A stretch of 30,719 nucleotides of DNA. Origin: CAYFSS01 sp964345975. GTDB taxonomy: Bacteria > Bacillota > Clostridia > Saccharofermentanales > Fastidiosipilaceae. Shown one piece after another: positions 1 to 9,000 of this stretch. The notes under the pieces were generated by a model. That model had not been told where the DNA came from and did not search any database. It saw only the letters and a list, made by a program, of their open reading frames with translations. The position numbers and the translations under genes were made by a program. Location of the stretch: the NCBI GenBank assembly GCA_964345975.1, contig CAYFSS010000022.1:1-30719 (forward strand), in the 5' to 3' direction. Each line of letters starts with the position of its first letter. The stretch's first letter is position 1.

Positions 1-1
1 A

Positions 2-424
2 GAAACAGTGGAACCGTTGTTAGATCAGCAATCTGCCGTAGTTAATGATGATGTCGCTGTCGTTAATGATGATGTCGCTGTCGATGAATCGGCTCAAGAA
101 GAAGTAGATTCGGACAATGACCTTCGTTCGTACATCGATGCGCACTTCACTAACCCTGATCTAAACGCCAAGCTATTGGCTGAGACCTTCAACTACTCTG
201 AAAAGCATATCTACGCTCTTTGGCGCGAGCAGGAGGACGTCAGCATTGGTGATTACATCCAGGATCTTCGTCTAAATGCAGCCTATGAGCTTATTGTAAG
301 TAGCAATACGTCCATTAGCGACATCGCCCAGAACATTGGCTTTTCTTCTTACAACACGTTTTATAAGGCATTCCGACGCAAGTATGATCAGACGCCGAGC
401 CAGATCCGGCAGAAAGAGAATTAG
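2..424 (+). CDS. AraC-family transcriptional regulator, C-terminal part (5' truncated by window edge)
   Basis: The reading frame is open to the left edge, so only the last 140 codons are seen. A GTG at position 8 is in frame, but nothing supports it as the true start. The last ~100 residues form the double helix-turn-helix DNA-binding domain of AraC/XylS regulators: a first HTH around LLAETFNYSEKHIYALW and a second around ISDIAQNIGFSSYNTFYKAF, ending in the family's typical TPSQIR. An acidic linker with a duplicated VNDDVAV heptapeptide precedes it. The gene faces the sugar-uptake operon tail to tail, and AraC or YesN-type regulators often sit beside such operons, so control of that operon is a reasonable inference. 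Whether the missing N-terminus is a receiver domain, a sugar-binding domain or a membrane sensor cannot be told. Confidence 0.85.
   Translation, partial: ETVEPLLDQQSAVVNDDVAVVNDDVAVDESAQEEVDSDNDLRSYIDAHFTNPDLNAKLLAETFNYSEKHIYALWREQEDVSIGDYIQDLRLNAAYELIVSSNTSISDIAQNIGFSSYNTFYKAFRRKYDQTPSQIRQKEN
41..82 (+). repeat. Perfect 21-bp tandem duplication in the AraC-like gene
   Basis: The 21 bases at 41-61 are repeated exactly at 62-82 and encode VNDDVAV twice. The duplication is in frame and lies in the acidic linker before the DNA-binding domain. Exact identity, including third codon positions, suggests a recent slippage event. Confidence 0.9.
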
Positions 425-461
425 TACTGAGAAATAACAAGAATAATCCTTGTTCCATAAC

Positions 462-506
462 CAAAAAACAAAATTCCCTCTAGTAAGCATTTATTACTAG
501 AGGGAA
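462..506 (-). terminator. Strong intrinsic terminator of the sugar operon
   Basis: A perfect 13-bp stem (TTCCCTCTAGTAA at 474-486, its complement at 494-506) encloses a 7-nt loop. Read on the minus strand it is followed by a T-rich run (complement of 462-473). It lies ~35 bp after the last permease gene. On the + strand there is no T-run after the stem, so it should act mainly on the minus-strand operon, although the hairpin also sits just past the AraC-like gene. Confidence 0.9.
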
Positions 507-541
507 CTCCCAGAATTACTTACAGTCCAAAATTACACGAG

Positions 542-1414
542 TTATCCTTTCAAACCGGATAATTTGATTCCTTCCACAAAATATCGCTGGAAGATAAAGA
601 AAATAATCAACACCGGTAATAGCGTCAGCAATGAAACAGCCATCATCATGCCGATTTGTGTATTCCCATAACCAGATTTAAAGAACTGTAAGCCAATTGC
701 AATTGTGAACCATTTCTCAGAGTTCAAGTATATGAGAGGTTGGAAAAAATCGTTCCAATGAAAGACGAAAGACATAACTCCGATTGCCATTACGACCGGC
801 TTCACAGATGGCAACAAAATACGTGCAAAGACCTGGAAAGAACCCGCTCCATCAATGCGCGCAGCATCATCCAGCTCTCTAGGAATTGAGTTGAAGAACT
901 GGATAAACAAGAAAATATTGAAAGCGCCACCACCCAGCCAAGCAGGTATGATCATTGGCAGAGGAGTATCAACAAATCTCAATTTATTAAATAGCATGTA
1001 TTGCGGTATCAGTATTACCTGAGCGGGTAACATCATGGTTGCAAGCAATAAGGTAAATAAAAAACCCTTTAGTCTTGCGTTAAAGCGAGAAAATCCATAG
1101 GCAACTAGTGCAGAGCTAATGATCGTGCCAATAGTTGCTGAAACAGTAATGATTACTGTGTTCCTTGTATAAAGGGAAAAGTCTGCATACTTCCAACCCT
1201 CTGTGAAATTATCAAGCGTGGGATTGTCCGGAATAAACGATAGAGGGATCTTATAGATTTCACTCGGACCTTTGAAGGCAGTCGATACCATCCAAAGGAA
1301 AGGTAGGACACAAACTAAGGCTGCAACAATAACGATGATGTACGTTAATACTCTCGATGTAACTCTAACCGCTTTCAGTGATACATTCCTAGGTTGTGAA
1401 GATCTAGTTGTCAT
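542..1414 (-). CDS. ABC sugar transporter permease, MalG/CUT1 type
   Basis: Integral membrane subunit of a carbohydrate ABC importer. The 290-residue protein has an N-terminal membrane segment (IIVIVAALVCVLPFLWM) followed by the usual CUT1 permease helices, and near residue 190 the cytoplasmic EAA loop (DDAARIDGAG...ILLP) that docks the ATPase. It ends in the MalG-like tail FVEGIKLSGLKG. The frame could start upstream at 1441, but ATG at 1414 is preferred: it overlaps the end of the preceding permease by 11 bp and gives the usual MalG N-terminus. Partner of the permease at 1404-2306 and the binding protein at 2376-3680. No ATPase is encoded nearby; such systems usually borrow a shared MsmX/UgpC-type ATPase encoded elsewhere. 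Substrate is inferred to be an oligosaccharide released from plant-type glycans, because of the GH43 enzyme in the same operon. Confidence 0.93.
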   Translation of the reverse strand: MTTRSSQPRNVSLKAVRVTSRVLTYIIVIVAALVCVLPFLWMVSTAFKGPSEIYKIPLSFIPDNPTLDNFTEGWKYADFSLYTRNTVIITVSATIGTIISSALVAYGFSRFNARLKGFLFTLLLATMMLPAQVILIPQYMLFNKLRFVDTPLPMIIPAWLGGGAFNIFLFIQFFNSIPRELDDAARIDGAGSFQVFARILLPSVKPVVMAIGVMSFVFHWNDFFQPLIYLNSEKWFTIAIGLQFFKSGYGNTQIGMMMAVSLLTLLPVLIIFFIFQRYFVEGIKLSGLKG

Positions 1415-2306
1415 AAAACACCCACTTCTTGGAACTTCCAATCACTAGCAATGTAATCACCATCATAATCAGTAGCATGATCCACCCAATCGTCGATGCA
1501 TACCCTAATCTTCCGTATTCAAACCCATTAGTGAATAGATGCATATTGGTCGTATATGTAGAATTCAAAGGACCGCCGAGCGTCAAAATATAAGGTTGTT
1601 GAAAGATCTGGAAAGCGGCAATGATAGTGACAACAAGGTTAAAAAAGATGGTTGGGGTGGTGAGAGGAATCGTGATTCTAAATAGCTGAACTAAGCTATT
1701 AGCACCATCTATACTTGCGCTCTCGTAATATGAGCGTGGTATATCTTGAATCCCTGCGAGAAAGATAATGATGGTATTACCGATGGTCCATAAAGACATA
1801 ATAACGATTGAGATCATCGCGTTGTTTGGATCACCTAGCCAATTGACAGGCTTTATACCTATCAATGAGAGAGCATAATTTATTAATCCAAAATTAGCGT
1901 TAAAGATCCAACCCCACAGAATAGTCACTGCTACACCTGCAGTTACATAGGGTAAATAAAAGACAGTCCTAAAAAATCCTTGAAATTTGATTCTACGACT
2001 CAATAGGTATGCGATAAAGTAAGCAAGGATTAGCGAAGAAGGGACAAACATAACAACGTAATAGCACGTATTCAACAATGCTTTGGTGAACAGCGGATCT
2101 ACATTGAATGCATACGTAAAATTATCTATCCCGACAAAGTTTCCATCACCACTTATATGCATATCAGTAAAGGTAAGGATGAAACTATAAACCATCGGAT
2201 AGACAGTCAAAACGATGAAACCTAAAAGCCAAGGTAAGATGTAAAGATAAAAGTTCTTAGTATCATGCTTTGATATTGAGGTTTTCTTGCGTTGTAAATT
2301 AATCAT
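1404..2306 (-). CDS. ABC sugar transporter permease, MalF/CUT1 type
   Basis: Second membrane subunit of the carbohydrate importer, 300 residues. It begins with a basic cytoplasmic stretch and a first helix (LYILPWLLGFIVLTVYPMVYSFILTF), typical of MalF-like proteins without the large periplasmic loop. The EAA motif (YESASIDGAN...ITIPL) lies near residue 190-215. Its stop overlaps the start of the MalG-type gene, suggesting translational coupling. An AGGGG ribosome site lies 5 bp before the ATG. A terminator-like hairpin separates it from the upstream binding-protein gene, so it is probably transcribed less than that gene. Confidence 0.93.
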   Translation of the reverse strand: MINLQRKKTSISKHDTKNFYLYILPWLLGFIVLTVYPMVYSFILTFTDMHISGDGNFVGIDNFTYAFNVDPLFTKALLNTCYYVVMFVPSSLILAYFIAYLLSRRIKFQGFFRTVFYLPYVTAGVAVTILWGWIFNANFGLINYALSLIGIKPVNWLGDPNNAMISIVIMSLWTIGNTIIIFLAGIQDIPRSYYESASIDGANSLVQLFRITIPLTTPTIFFNLVVTIIAAFQIFQQPYILTLGGPLNSTYTTNMHLFTNGFEYGRLGYASTIGWIMLLIMMVITLLVIGSSKKWVFYDN

Positions 2307-2323
2307 AGTACCCCTTACCTTAA

Positions 2324-2365
2324 TAAAAAAAACTGGAGATGAAGAGAAAACTCATCACCTCCAGT
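2324..2365 (-). terminator. Intra-operon hairpin with T-run between binding protein and permeases
   Basis: The arms at 2332-2346 and 2351-2365 pair over 15 positions with two mismatches around an AAAA loop (outer ACTGGAG/CTCCAGT perfect). On the minus strand it is followed directly by eight T residues. It starts 11 bp after the binding-protein stop codon. Such partial terminators commonly let the binding protein be made in excess over its permeases. Confidence 0.8.
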
Positions 2366-2375
2366 ACATAGGAAA

Positions 2376-3680
2376 TTACTCAGCAAATGCAATATCTAGT
2401 TCATCGAAAGCCTGATTAACTAGCGGTACATACTCAGCCATAGCATCTTCAACGGAAGTTCCGGCTAATGTGACAGATTCCCATAGCAAACCATAAGGAT
2501 CACCGGCCGTGGCCAAAGCTCCGCCCCAAGGATTCATGGTCGAATCAACAAGACTATCAAGATATAGTTCCGTAGAAACATTATTGAATACCAACTTGGT
2601 ATATTCATTTTCAGCAATATTCTTGTTTGCCGGCATACCAACGATCATGGTTTCACGTGCCATATCTTCATTGGCAAAGCTAACTTCTTTGAGGAATAGC
2701 CAAGCAGCTTCTTTGTCTTGCGCTGCTGTATTCATTGCATAGCCGGTAGCATACGTGATGTTAGGGTGAGGTCCATCCTCACTAGACCTAGGCATTTTGA
2801 TGGCATCCCACTCGAAGTTTTCGCCGATCGATTTTGATACCGATTCAATTTCGAAACCACCCATTGGATACATAGCAGCCAAACCGGCAACAAACATTTG
2901 TTCTGCAGGCATGCTCTGGTTAGCGGCGTCATCTGGAAGTGCTCTCATTTGAGCTAGGTCATGGAAAAGAGTTAGAGAAGCTTTAACTTCATCTGTGTCT
3001 ACTAAAGCTGTACTGAAGTCGTCTGCATAAGGTTTACCACCTTTTGCAACGATGCCAAAGTTCTGCAAAACCCAATGTCTTGGAAGAAGATACGTTTGAT
3101 TGAAACCTTCACCGCCGACAAAACTCGGTGCCATTTCTAAAACATCGTCCCAGGTCCAATCTTCGGTTGGATAATCAACACCTGCTTCATCAAACATATT
3201 CTTGTTATATGCCATCACGAAAGTATTAGCTAACAATGGCAAGGCTTCTAACTTTCCATTCGGCAGGATGTAACCATCTAAAATGCCCGGCGTCATGAGC
3301 TCTTCAAAGTCTAAATTGTCTCTCTCTGCATAAGGCATTAGGTCTTCATAATAATTCGTCAAGAGGCCATAGTAATCCGGAGACATTTGCATCACATCTC
3401 CTGCAGTGCCGGCTGCATAAGCTGCTGTTTGCTTTTGATCCCAAACGCTGTCAGCTGTTGGATACACAACATGATCTACTTGGATCTGAGGATATTTTTT
3501 CTTAAATATTTCAACATTTATCTCACGAGCTTCTTTTTCACGTCCGGCACCCCAAGACCAAATGTTAAGTTTGCCTTCCGGTACTTCCTCGGTATTGTTC
3601 TCAGCCGTAATAAATCCGGGCGAGAATACAACGCTCAGCATGAAACAAAGACTCAGAACAAAAGTAATTCTTCTTTTCAT
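2376..3680 (-). CDS. Extracellular solute-binding protein of sugar ABC transporter (family 1)
   Basis: Captures the sugar outside the cell and delivers it to the two permeases. The 434-residue protein has a basic start (MKRR), a hydrophobic core and a signal-peptidase-I-like cleavage region near SPGFITAENN, followed by a mature domain beginning KLNIWSWGAGREKE, typical of family 1 binding proteins (MalE-like). The core motif around YNKNMFDEAGVDYP is conserved in the family. Only Cys12 lies in the signal peptide, in a context (LSLC) with Leu just before Cys that does not fit a lipobox, so lipid anchoring is not supported. This is unusual for a Gram-positive binding protein. Ligand specificity cannot be read from the sequence; a xylo- or arabino-oligosaccharide is an inference from the GH43 neighbour. 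Confidence 0.92.
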   Translation of the reverse strand: MKRRITFVLSLCFMLSVVFSPGFITAENNTEEVPEGKLNIWSWGAGREKEAREINVEIFKKKYPQIQVDHVVYPTADSVWDQKQTAAYAAGTAGDVMQMSPDYYGLLTNYYEDLMPYAERDNLDFEELMTPGILDGYILPNGKLEALPLLANTFVMAYNKNMFDEAGVDYPTEDWTWDDVLEMAPSFVGGEGFNQTYLLPRHWVLQNFGIVAKGGKPYADDFSTALVDTDEVKASLTLFHDLAQMRALPDDAANQSMPAEQMFVAGLAAMYPMGGFEIESVSKSIGENFEWDAIKMPRSSEDGPHPNITYATGYAMNTAAQDKEAAWLFLKEVSFANEDMARETMIVGMPANKNIAENEYTKLVFNNVSTELYLDSLVDSTMNPWGGALATAGDPYGLLWESVTLAGTSVEDAMAEYVPLVNQAFDELDIAFAE

Positions 3681-3705
3681 TTAAATCCACTTTCTATTCG
3701 TAATA

Positions 3706-3728
3706 GGCAATCAATTTGCTTGATTGCC
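3706..3728 (-). promoter_or_regulatory. Stem-loop in the leader of the binding-protein gene
   Basis: A perfect 8-bp inverted repeat, GGCAATCA and TGATTGCC, with a 7-nt loop lies 25 bp upstream of the binding-protein start codon. There is no T-run after it on the minus strand, so it is not an intrinsic terminator. It could stabilise the 5' end of a processed transcript or serve as an operator; the two cannot be separated here. Confidence 0.55.
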
Positions 3729-3816
3729 TTACTCATTTCCCCATGAAAATGATTGACTTATAGATTTTCTGATTACTTCATATACAACAATTAAATAGGT
3801 CCAATAAATAATCTGT

Positions 3817-5250
3817 TTAACTTATTTCAAATGAATGTAGCGCTATGTTTCCAGTTCCCCTATACGTGAGATAGATAGGATGAATTCCTTCATCAATTGA
3901 TATTTGCGCTGAGTGTTCTTTCCATAAAGCAGAAGAACTTATAGGTACTGTCGCAAGGATCTCACCATCTATAGATGTTCTTACTTCAAAAGTTCCACGA
4001 GCATATCCTCTAGTCCAAACATGGAATTCATTAGGCTGTCCAATCGAGAAATACTTAAACCCAGCTGTCGAATCATCAGTCATATTTAAGATATAACCAT
4101 CGCATTCATCACCATCTGCACCATCCTGCGTAATCTTTGGATAAATCGAGTCAAGCCATAAACCATTTCCTCCCATCCCTCCTGTGTAAGCATTATCAAC
4201 CGAGCAAAAGAGATTACATGCTATATGGGCTGGATATCTTCCTTTGCCTGGAAGTGGTCCATCGTTCATGCCTGAAGAAGTCATTTGAACCTGATCAATG
4301 GAACCGTCCGGATTTAATTGGATTTTTTCGGCACATGCTTGGCGACTATAATTCGTGCCATTCGTGTGTCTATGATAGAAGATGTACCAATCATCATTAA
4401 TTTTTTCCATACCGCCATGGTTGTTTCCACCATAGAAGGTTGGCTTTTCTTTAGGTTTGTAGCTATCAATACCAATGTCGTTATTACTAATAATGACACC
4501 ACCATACGTAAAGCCACCTAGAGGATCATCACTAATCGCATAACACAGCTCATACATCTTTATAGAAGAATAGACGAAATAGTACTTATCATCAACTTTG
4601 CGAATAGAAGGCGCTTCAAAGAATTCATGACCTTCGTAACCACTTCCCTCGCTAAAAGGTTCACTCGGCATGATAAATTCAGGACCGTATAAAACGGTAA
4701 TCATATCTGACCCTAACTTCATCACCATAGGACCACTTCTAGATGTATCTCCTATAGGACAAAAGCCTGTATATAAATAAGTAATATCACCTTCGTTCAA
4801 AACACCGGGATCGAATTGAGGCTCGTCACCTTCTCTTAGACCGATTATTTCACCATTTTCGTCCTGAACAATCCCATAATATTCATAGGGCCCTTGAGGA
4901 ACATCACTCACTGCTACAGATACGTAAGGTTTGTCATGGAGAACATAATATAAATAATATCTATCGTCTGATCCTCTACAGACATCAGGTGCAAACAAGC
5001 ATGAAGTTCCATCAGGGTTATCAGGATCATCGGTTTTCTTGAAAATAACACCTTCATATTTCCACTCGGTTAAGTCATAGATAGAAGCTGACCAACAAAC
5101 GTAATCATTTAAACAATACATGTACCCATTGAATCGATCGTGAGAGCCGTAAACATAAACTCTCTCACCAAATACGTGAGGTTCACCATCAGGAATGTAC
5201 TCCCACGATGGCAAATACGGATTAACTCCAATACCTTTTAGGTCCATCAT
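3817..5250 (-). CDS. Glycoside hydrolase family 43 (beta-xylosidase / alpha-L-arabinofuranosidase-like), intracellular
   Basis: Five-bladed propeller glycosidase predicted to cleave imported xylo- or arabino-oligosaccharides in the cytoplasm by inversion. The catalytic triad can be placed: general base Asp21 (YIPDGEP), pKa-tuning Asp147 (QFDPGV) and general acid Glu212 (FFEAPSIRK). The propeller occupies roughly residues 1-340; the last ~130 residues look like a beta-sandwich (CBM6-like) accessory domain. No signal peptide is present. The protein opens with MM; either ATG could be used, and the ribosome site is weak (AAAGAG). It is the first gene after a strong promoter and lies 136 bp before the binding-protein gene. 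GH43 members differ in specificity, so xylosidase, arabinofuranosidase and arabinanase remain open. Confidence 0.88.
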   Translation of the reverse strand: MMDLKGIGVNPYLPSWEYIPDGEPHVFGERVYVYGSHDRFNGYMYCLNDYVCWSASIYDLTEWKYEGVIFKKTDDPDNPDGTSCLFAPDVCRGSDDRYYLYYVLHDKPYVSVAVSDVPQGPYEYYGIVQDENGEIIGLREGDEPQFDPGVLNEGDITYLYTGFCPIGDTSRSGPMVMKLGSDMITVLYGPEFIMPSEPFSEGSGYEGHEFFEAPSIRKVDDKYYFVYSSIKMYELCYAISDDPLGGFTYGGVIISNNDIGIDSYKPKEKPTFYGGNNHGGMEKINDDWYIFYHRHTNGTNYSRQACAEKIQLNPDGSIDQVQMTSSGMNDGPLPGKGRYPAHIACNLFCSVDNAYTGGMGGNGLWLDSIYPKITQDGADGDECDGYILNMTDDSTAGFKYFSIGQPNEFHVWTRGYARGTFEVRTSIDGEILATVPISSSALWKEHSAQISIDEGIHPIYLTYRGTGNIALHSFEIS

Positions 5251-5345
5251 ATATCAGCTCTTTCTTATTTATGTCCAAAGTTATTTGCTTATGTTCCAAA
5301 TGAATCGTTTACGGTCTATTCATCGCATTGAATAACTTTACTTTG

Positions 5346-5362
5346 TTAGTTCTTCTAACTAA
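5346..5362. promoter_or_regulatory. Dyad at the predicted transcription start of the sugar operon (candidate operator)
   Basis: TTAGTT and AACTAA form a perfect 6-bp inverted repeat with a 5-bp spacer. It lies just downstream of the predicted -10 box and covers the expected +1, the usual place for a repressor site. The regulator that would bind it is unknown. Confidence 0.45.
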
Positions 5363-5367
5363 GTGAA

Positions 5368-5396
5368 AGTTAACACCGCATATATAGCACTGTCAA
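5368..5396 (-). promoter_or_regulatory. Sigma-A-type promoter of the GH43/ABC operon
   Basis: On the minus strand, a consensus -35 TTGACA (5391-5396) is followed by a 17-bp spacer and a -10-like TTAACT (5368-5373). Transcription would start near 5361, giving a leader of about 110 nt before GH43. No other equally good promoter was seen between here and the GH43 start codon. Confidence 0.65.
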
Positions 5397-5482
5397 AGAG
5401 TGATAGACAACTTTAAAACTTGACTAAATGGGGGATTGCTGCCTATAAGTGATCCAACTTTTAGTCCGCACCCCCGTATCCA

Positions 5483-5590
5483 TTATCCTTCGTTTAACAT
5501 ATTCATACGTTCATTCAATTGATAGATTCCTGTTAAATATGGTTCGTTTTTGAGTTCTTGTATAGATACAAACCAATCATGGAGTATTCG
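5483..5590 (-). pseudogene. Possible C-terminal remnant of an unidentified protein
   Basis: A 35-codon minus-strand frame with protein-like composition (HDWFVSIQELKNEP, then YQLNERMNMLNEG) ends in TAA at 5483-5485. It has no start codon of its own and is cut upstream by a stop inside the hairpin at 5581-5630. It looks like the tail of a gene broken by the event that left the neighbouring transposase fragment. The family is not recognised, and chance cannot be excluded at this length. Confidence 0.3.
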
Positions 5591-5630
5591 TTAAGTGTCT
5601 ATAATTTTCACCGTGAAAATTGAATACTCC
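5581..5630. repeat. Nested inverted repeat (50 bp) beside the transposase fragment
   Basis: The outer arms GGAGTATTC (5581-5589) and GAATACTCC (5622-5630) are perfect. Inside them a second perfect repeat, AATTTTCA and TGAAAATT (5603-5610, 5614-5621), closes on a CCG loop. It separates the two gene fragments on either side and may mark an insertion or deletion end. No T-run follows on either strand. Confidence 0.7.
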
Positions 5631-5638
5631 GACGCTAT

Positions 5639-5734
5639 AACACCCCTAAAGGCACACCCTTAAAGCAATTCACCCGATCCGATCTACGAGAACTCCAGGA
5701 TTACATCAATGGATACCCTAGAAAGATCCTTTGA
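5639..5734 (+). pseudogene. IS30-family transposase, C-terminal fragment
   Basis: The + strand frame from 5639 reads NTPKGTPLKQFTRSDL and then LQDYINGYPRKIL before a TGA at 5732-5734. This matches the end of IS30-type DDE transposases, where a PKGT...L segment is followed by a helix and the motif IN(N/G)xPRKxLG. Everything before it, including the catalytic residues, is missing, and the expected LGxxTP continuation is broken by the stop. It is a decayed remnant with no activity. The rest of the 5251-6025 gap (about 5735-5860) shows no gene. Confidence 0.65.
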
Positions 5735-5860
5735 GGGCTGTCAGTGGTAGAAAGTAAAATTCTTAGAAGTGGTTTAGACAGACGAACGTTGGAACATGAA
5801 CATGCTTGGGATCTGTTTCATTTAACCTACACTCCACATTGAGTGAAGCTCACCAGATCA

Positions 5861-5909
5861 AGAGCACAAAAGAAGCACCCCCCAAAACTCGCGTTCAGGA
5901 GGTGCTTCT
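5861..5909 (-). terminator. Intrinsic terminator after rpoC
   Basis: AGAAGCACC (5871-5879) pairs with GGTGCTTCT (5901-5909); the pairing extends two further bases past one mismatch. On the minus strand the stem is followed by TTTTGTGC. It lies about 115 bp after the rpoC stop and ends the rpoB-rpoC transcript. Confidence 0.8.
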
Positions 5910-6025
5910 AAATCAATCTGCGAAGCCTATCATTCGACTTCAACGATCACTCTGCTTCTCCGGTATCCCAAAATTCCAAAACTCCAGAACCCTGAATCTC
6001 CAAACCCACCGGAACCCAACAAAAC

Positions 6026-9000
6026 CTAGAAATCCAGCACAGCCTCCAAGAACTCGCGGTTCTCTTCGATGACCGGGACCGGCGTCACGCGGCGATACTG
6101 GTCAAGACCCGTGCCGGCCGGGATCAGGTTACCGATGATGACGTTCTCTTTGAGACCGCGGAGAGGATCATTCTTGCCCTTCACAGCAGCATCGGTCAGG
6201 ACACGGGTTGTCTCCTGGAAGGAAGCAGCAGATAAGAAAGACTCGGTGGCGAGACTGGCTTTTGTGATGCCGAGGAGCTCGCGCTTACCCGTAGCAATCT
6301 GACCTTCAACCGCATCGATCTCATCGTTTGCACGTTCGAAGTCTTGAATATCGACTTGTCCGCCCGTCGGGAGCTTCGTATCGCCCGAATCTTCGATGCG
6401 GACCATGCGGAGCATCTGACGACAGATGATCTCGATGTGCTTGTCGTTGATGTCAACGCCGTTGTTCTTATAGACCTTGACGACTTCAGCAATGATATAG
6501 CGCTGGACACCGCGGATGCCCGAGACACGCATGATGTCATGCGGATTGACCGAACCGTCCGTGATGAGGCCCCCGGCTTCGATGCTGTCCCCGTCGTCGA
6601 CCAACAAAGGCGCTCCAAACGCAACATCGTAGGAGATCGCAAGACCTTCGTTGTTCGTGACCGTGATCTCACGCTTACGACGGTTTGCAGAGTCTTTGAT
6701 CGTGACGATGCCGGAGAGCTCAGACATCACAGCCTGACCCTTGGGCTTGCGAGCTTCAAAGAGCTCTTCAACACGTGGGAGACCCTGGGTGATATCCTCA
6801 CCGGCTGAAATACCACCGGTATGGAACGTACGCATGGTGAGCTGCGTCCCGGGCTCACCGATCGACTGAGCAGCCATGATACCGACGGCTTCACCGATAA
6901 CAACCGGCTTACCTTCCGCAAGGTTCAGACCATAGCACTTGGCACAGATACCGTAGCGTGCATTACAGGTCAGGACAGAGCGGATATGAACACGTTCGAT
7001 CCCTGCGTTTTCGATTGCTTCAGCAATTTCGGGGGTGACGAGTGTATTGTGCGGAGCGATGACCTCACCTGTTTCAGGATGGAGGACGTCCTTGCCGATG
7101 TAGCGACCGACGATACGCTCGTGGAGGGTTTTCAGGATACGGCGACCTTCGCCCGAACCCCCGGCGGTGATTTCACGGACTTCGAAGTCATCCAAGGTGT
7201 GGCAGTCATCTTCGTAGATGATGACATCCTGGGCGACGTCGACGAGGCGGCGAGTCAAGTAGCCTGAGTCGGCCGTCTTGAGAGCCGTGTCGGAGAGGGC
7301 TTTTCGAGCACCGTGCGATGAGATAAAGAATTCGAGCACGTTCATGCCTTCACGCAGGTTTGACTTAATCGGAATCTCGATCGTACGACCGGACGTATCC
7401 GCCATGTTCCCGCGCATCCCCGCAAGCTGCTTGATCTGGGACATCGAGCCACGAGCTCCGGATTGACTCATCATGTAGATGTGATTGTATTCGCCGAGAC
7501 TATCTTGGAGAGCTTCCGTGATATCATCCGTGGTTTCACGCCAGACACGAATCGTCGCTTCACGACGCCCGTCTTCGTTGAGGAACCCTTCCGCATTCTG
7601 CTCATTGATGAAGGCAATGCGCTCGTCAGCCTCTTCGAGGAACTGCTCTTTGACGTCGGGGATGACCATGTCGAAGATACCGATGGAGATCCCGCCAATC
7701 GTCGAGTAATGGAACCCGAGGTCCTTGATTTCATCGAGAACCTTCGAGGTCTTACTGATGCCGTGGATGCGGATCGAGGCTTGGATGATTTGACCCAGCT
7801 GACGCTTGGAGACGCGGAAGTTGATCTCAGGCAAGCATAGATTCTCCGGCTTGGAGCGATCGACGAAGCCGAGGTCTTGCGGAATAATTTCATTGAAGAT
7901 CAAGCGACCGAGAGTGGTCTCAACGAGGTCGCCATAGATGACGCCGCCGATTTCACGCTGGACACGAACCTTGATCGTGGAGTGAAGGTCGAGCGCACCG
8001 CTCTGGTAAGCCATAAGAGCTTCGGCGTAATCGACGTAGACGTTGTCTTGGCCTTTTCCCTCGCGCTCCATGGTGAGGTAGTAAATCCCAAGAACCATAT
8101 CCTGCGTCGGGACCGTGACCGGTTGACCATCCTGCGGCTTGAGCAGGTTGTTCGCAGCAAGCATCATGAATCGCGCTTCTGCTTGCGCTTCCGGTGAGAG
8201 CGGGAGGTGGACAGCCATCTGGTCACCGTCGAAGTCGGCGTTGTAAGCCGTACAGACAAGTGGGTGGAGTTTGATGGCGCGACCTTCAACGAGGACAGGT
8301 TCAAACGCTTGGATACCGAGTCTGTGAAGCGTAGGGGCACGGTTCAAGAGAACCGGGTGATCCTTGATGACTTCGTCCAAGATATCCCAGACTTCGTTCG
8401 CACCACGCTCAACCATGCGCTTAGCAGCCTTGATGTTATGGGCGTATTCCTCCTGCACGAGGCGCTTCATCACAAAGGGTTTAAAAAGCTCAACCGCCAT
8501 CTCTGTGGGTAGACCGCACTGGTGAATCTTGAGTTCAGGACCGACGACGATAACGGAACGACCGGAATAATCGACACGTTTCCCGAGGAGGTTCTGGCGG
8601 AAACGACCCTGCTTCCCTTTGAGGAGGTCGGACAGAGACTTCAGCGGACGGTTCCCGGCGCCGGTGACGGCACGGCCACGACGACCGTTGTCGATGAGGG
8701 CGTCGACGGCCTCCTGGAGCATGCGCTTCTCGTTGCGCACGATGATGTCCGGGGCACCCATGTTGAGGAGCTTGGTCAAACGGTTGTTGCGGTTGATGAC
8801 GCGGCGATACAGATCATTCAAGTCGCTCGTTGCAAAGCGGCCACCGTCGAGCTGGACCATCGGTCTTAGTTCAGGAGGCAGGACAGGGATGACATCGAGG
8901 ATCATGAGTTCGGGTTTATTGCCGGAACCTTGGATCGCTTCCGCAACTTCGAGGCGACGGATAATGCGAGCACGCTTCTGGCCTTTTGCATCGCGGAATT

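Noticed and set aside
5295..5320. Catabolite-control (cre-like) site upstream of GH43
   Set aside because: CGTAAACGATTCA on the minus strand resembles half a cre site but is one base short and lacks the right half.
5806..6072. 88-codon + strand frame rich in Pro/Arg/Thr
   Set aside because: It spans the rpoC terminator and the rpoC 3' end; composition is not protein-like.
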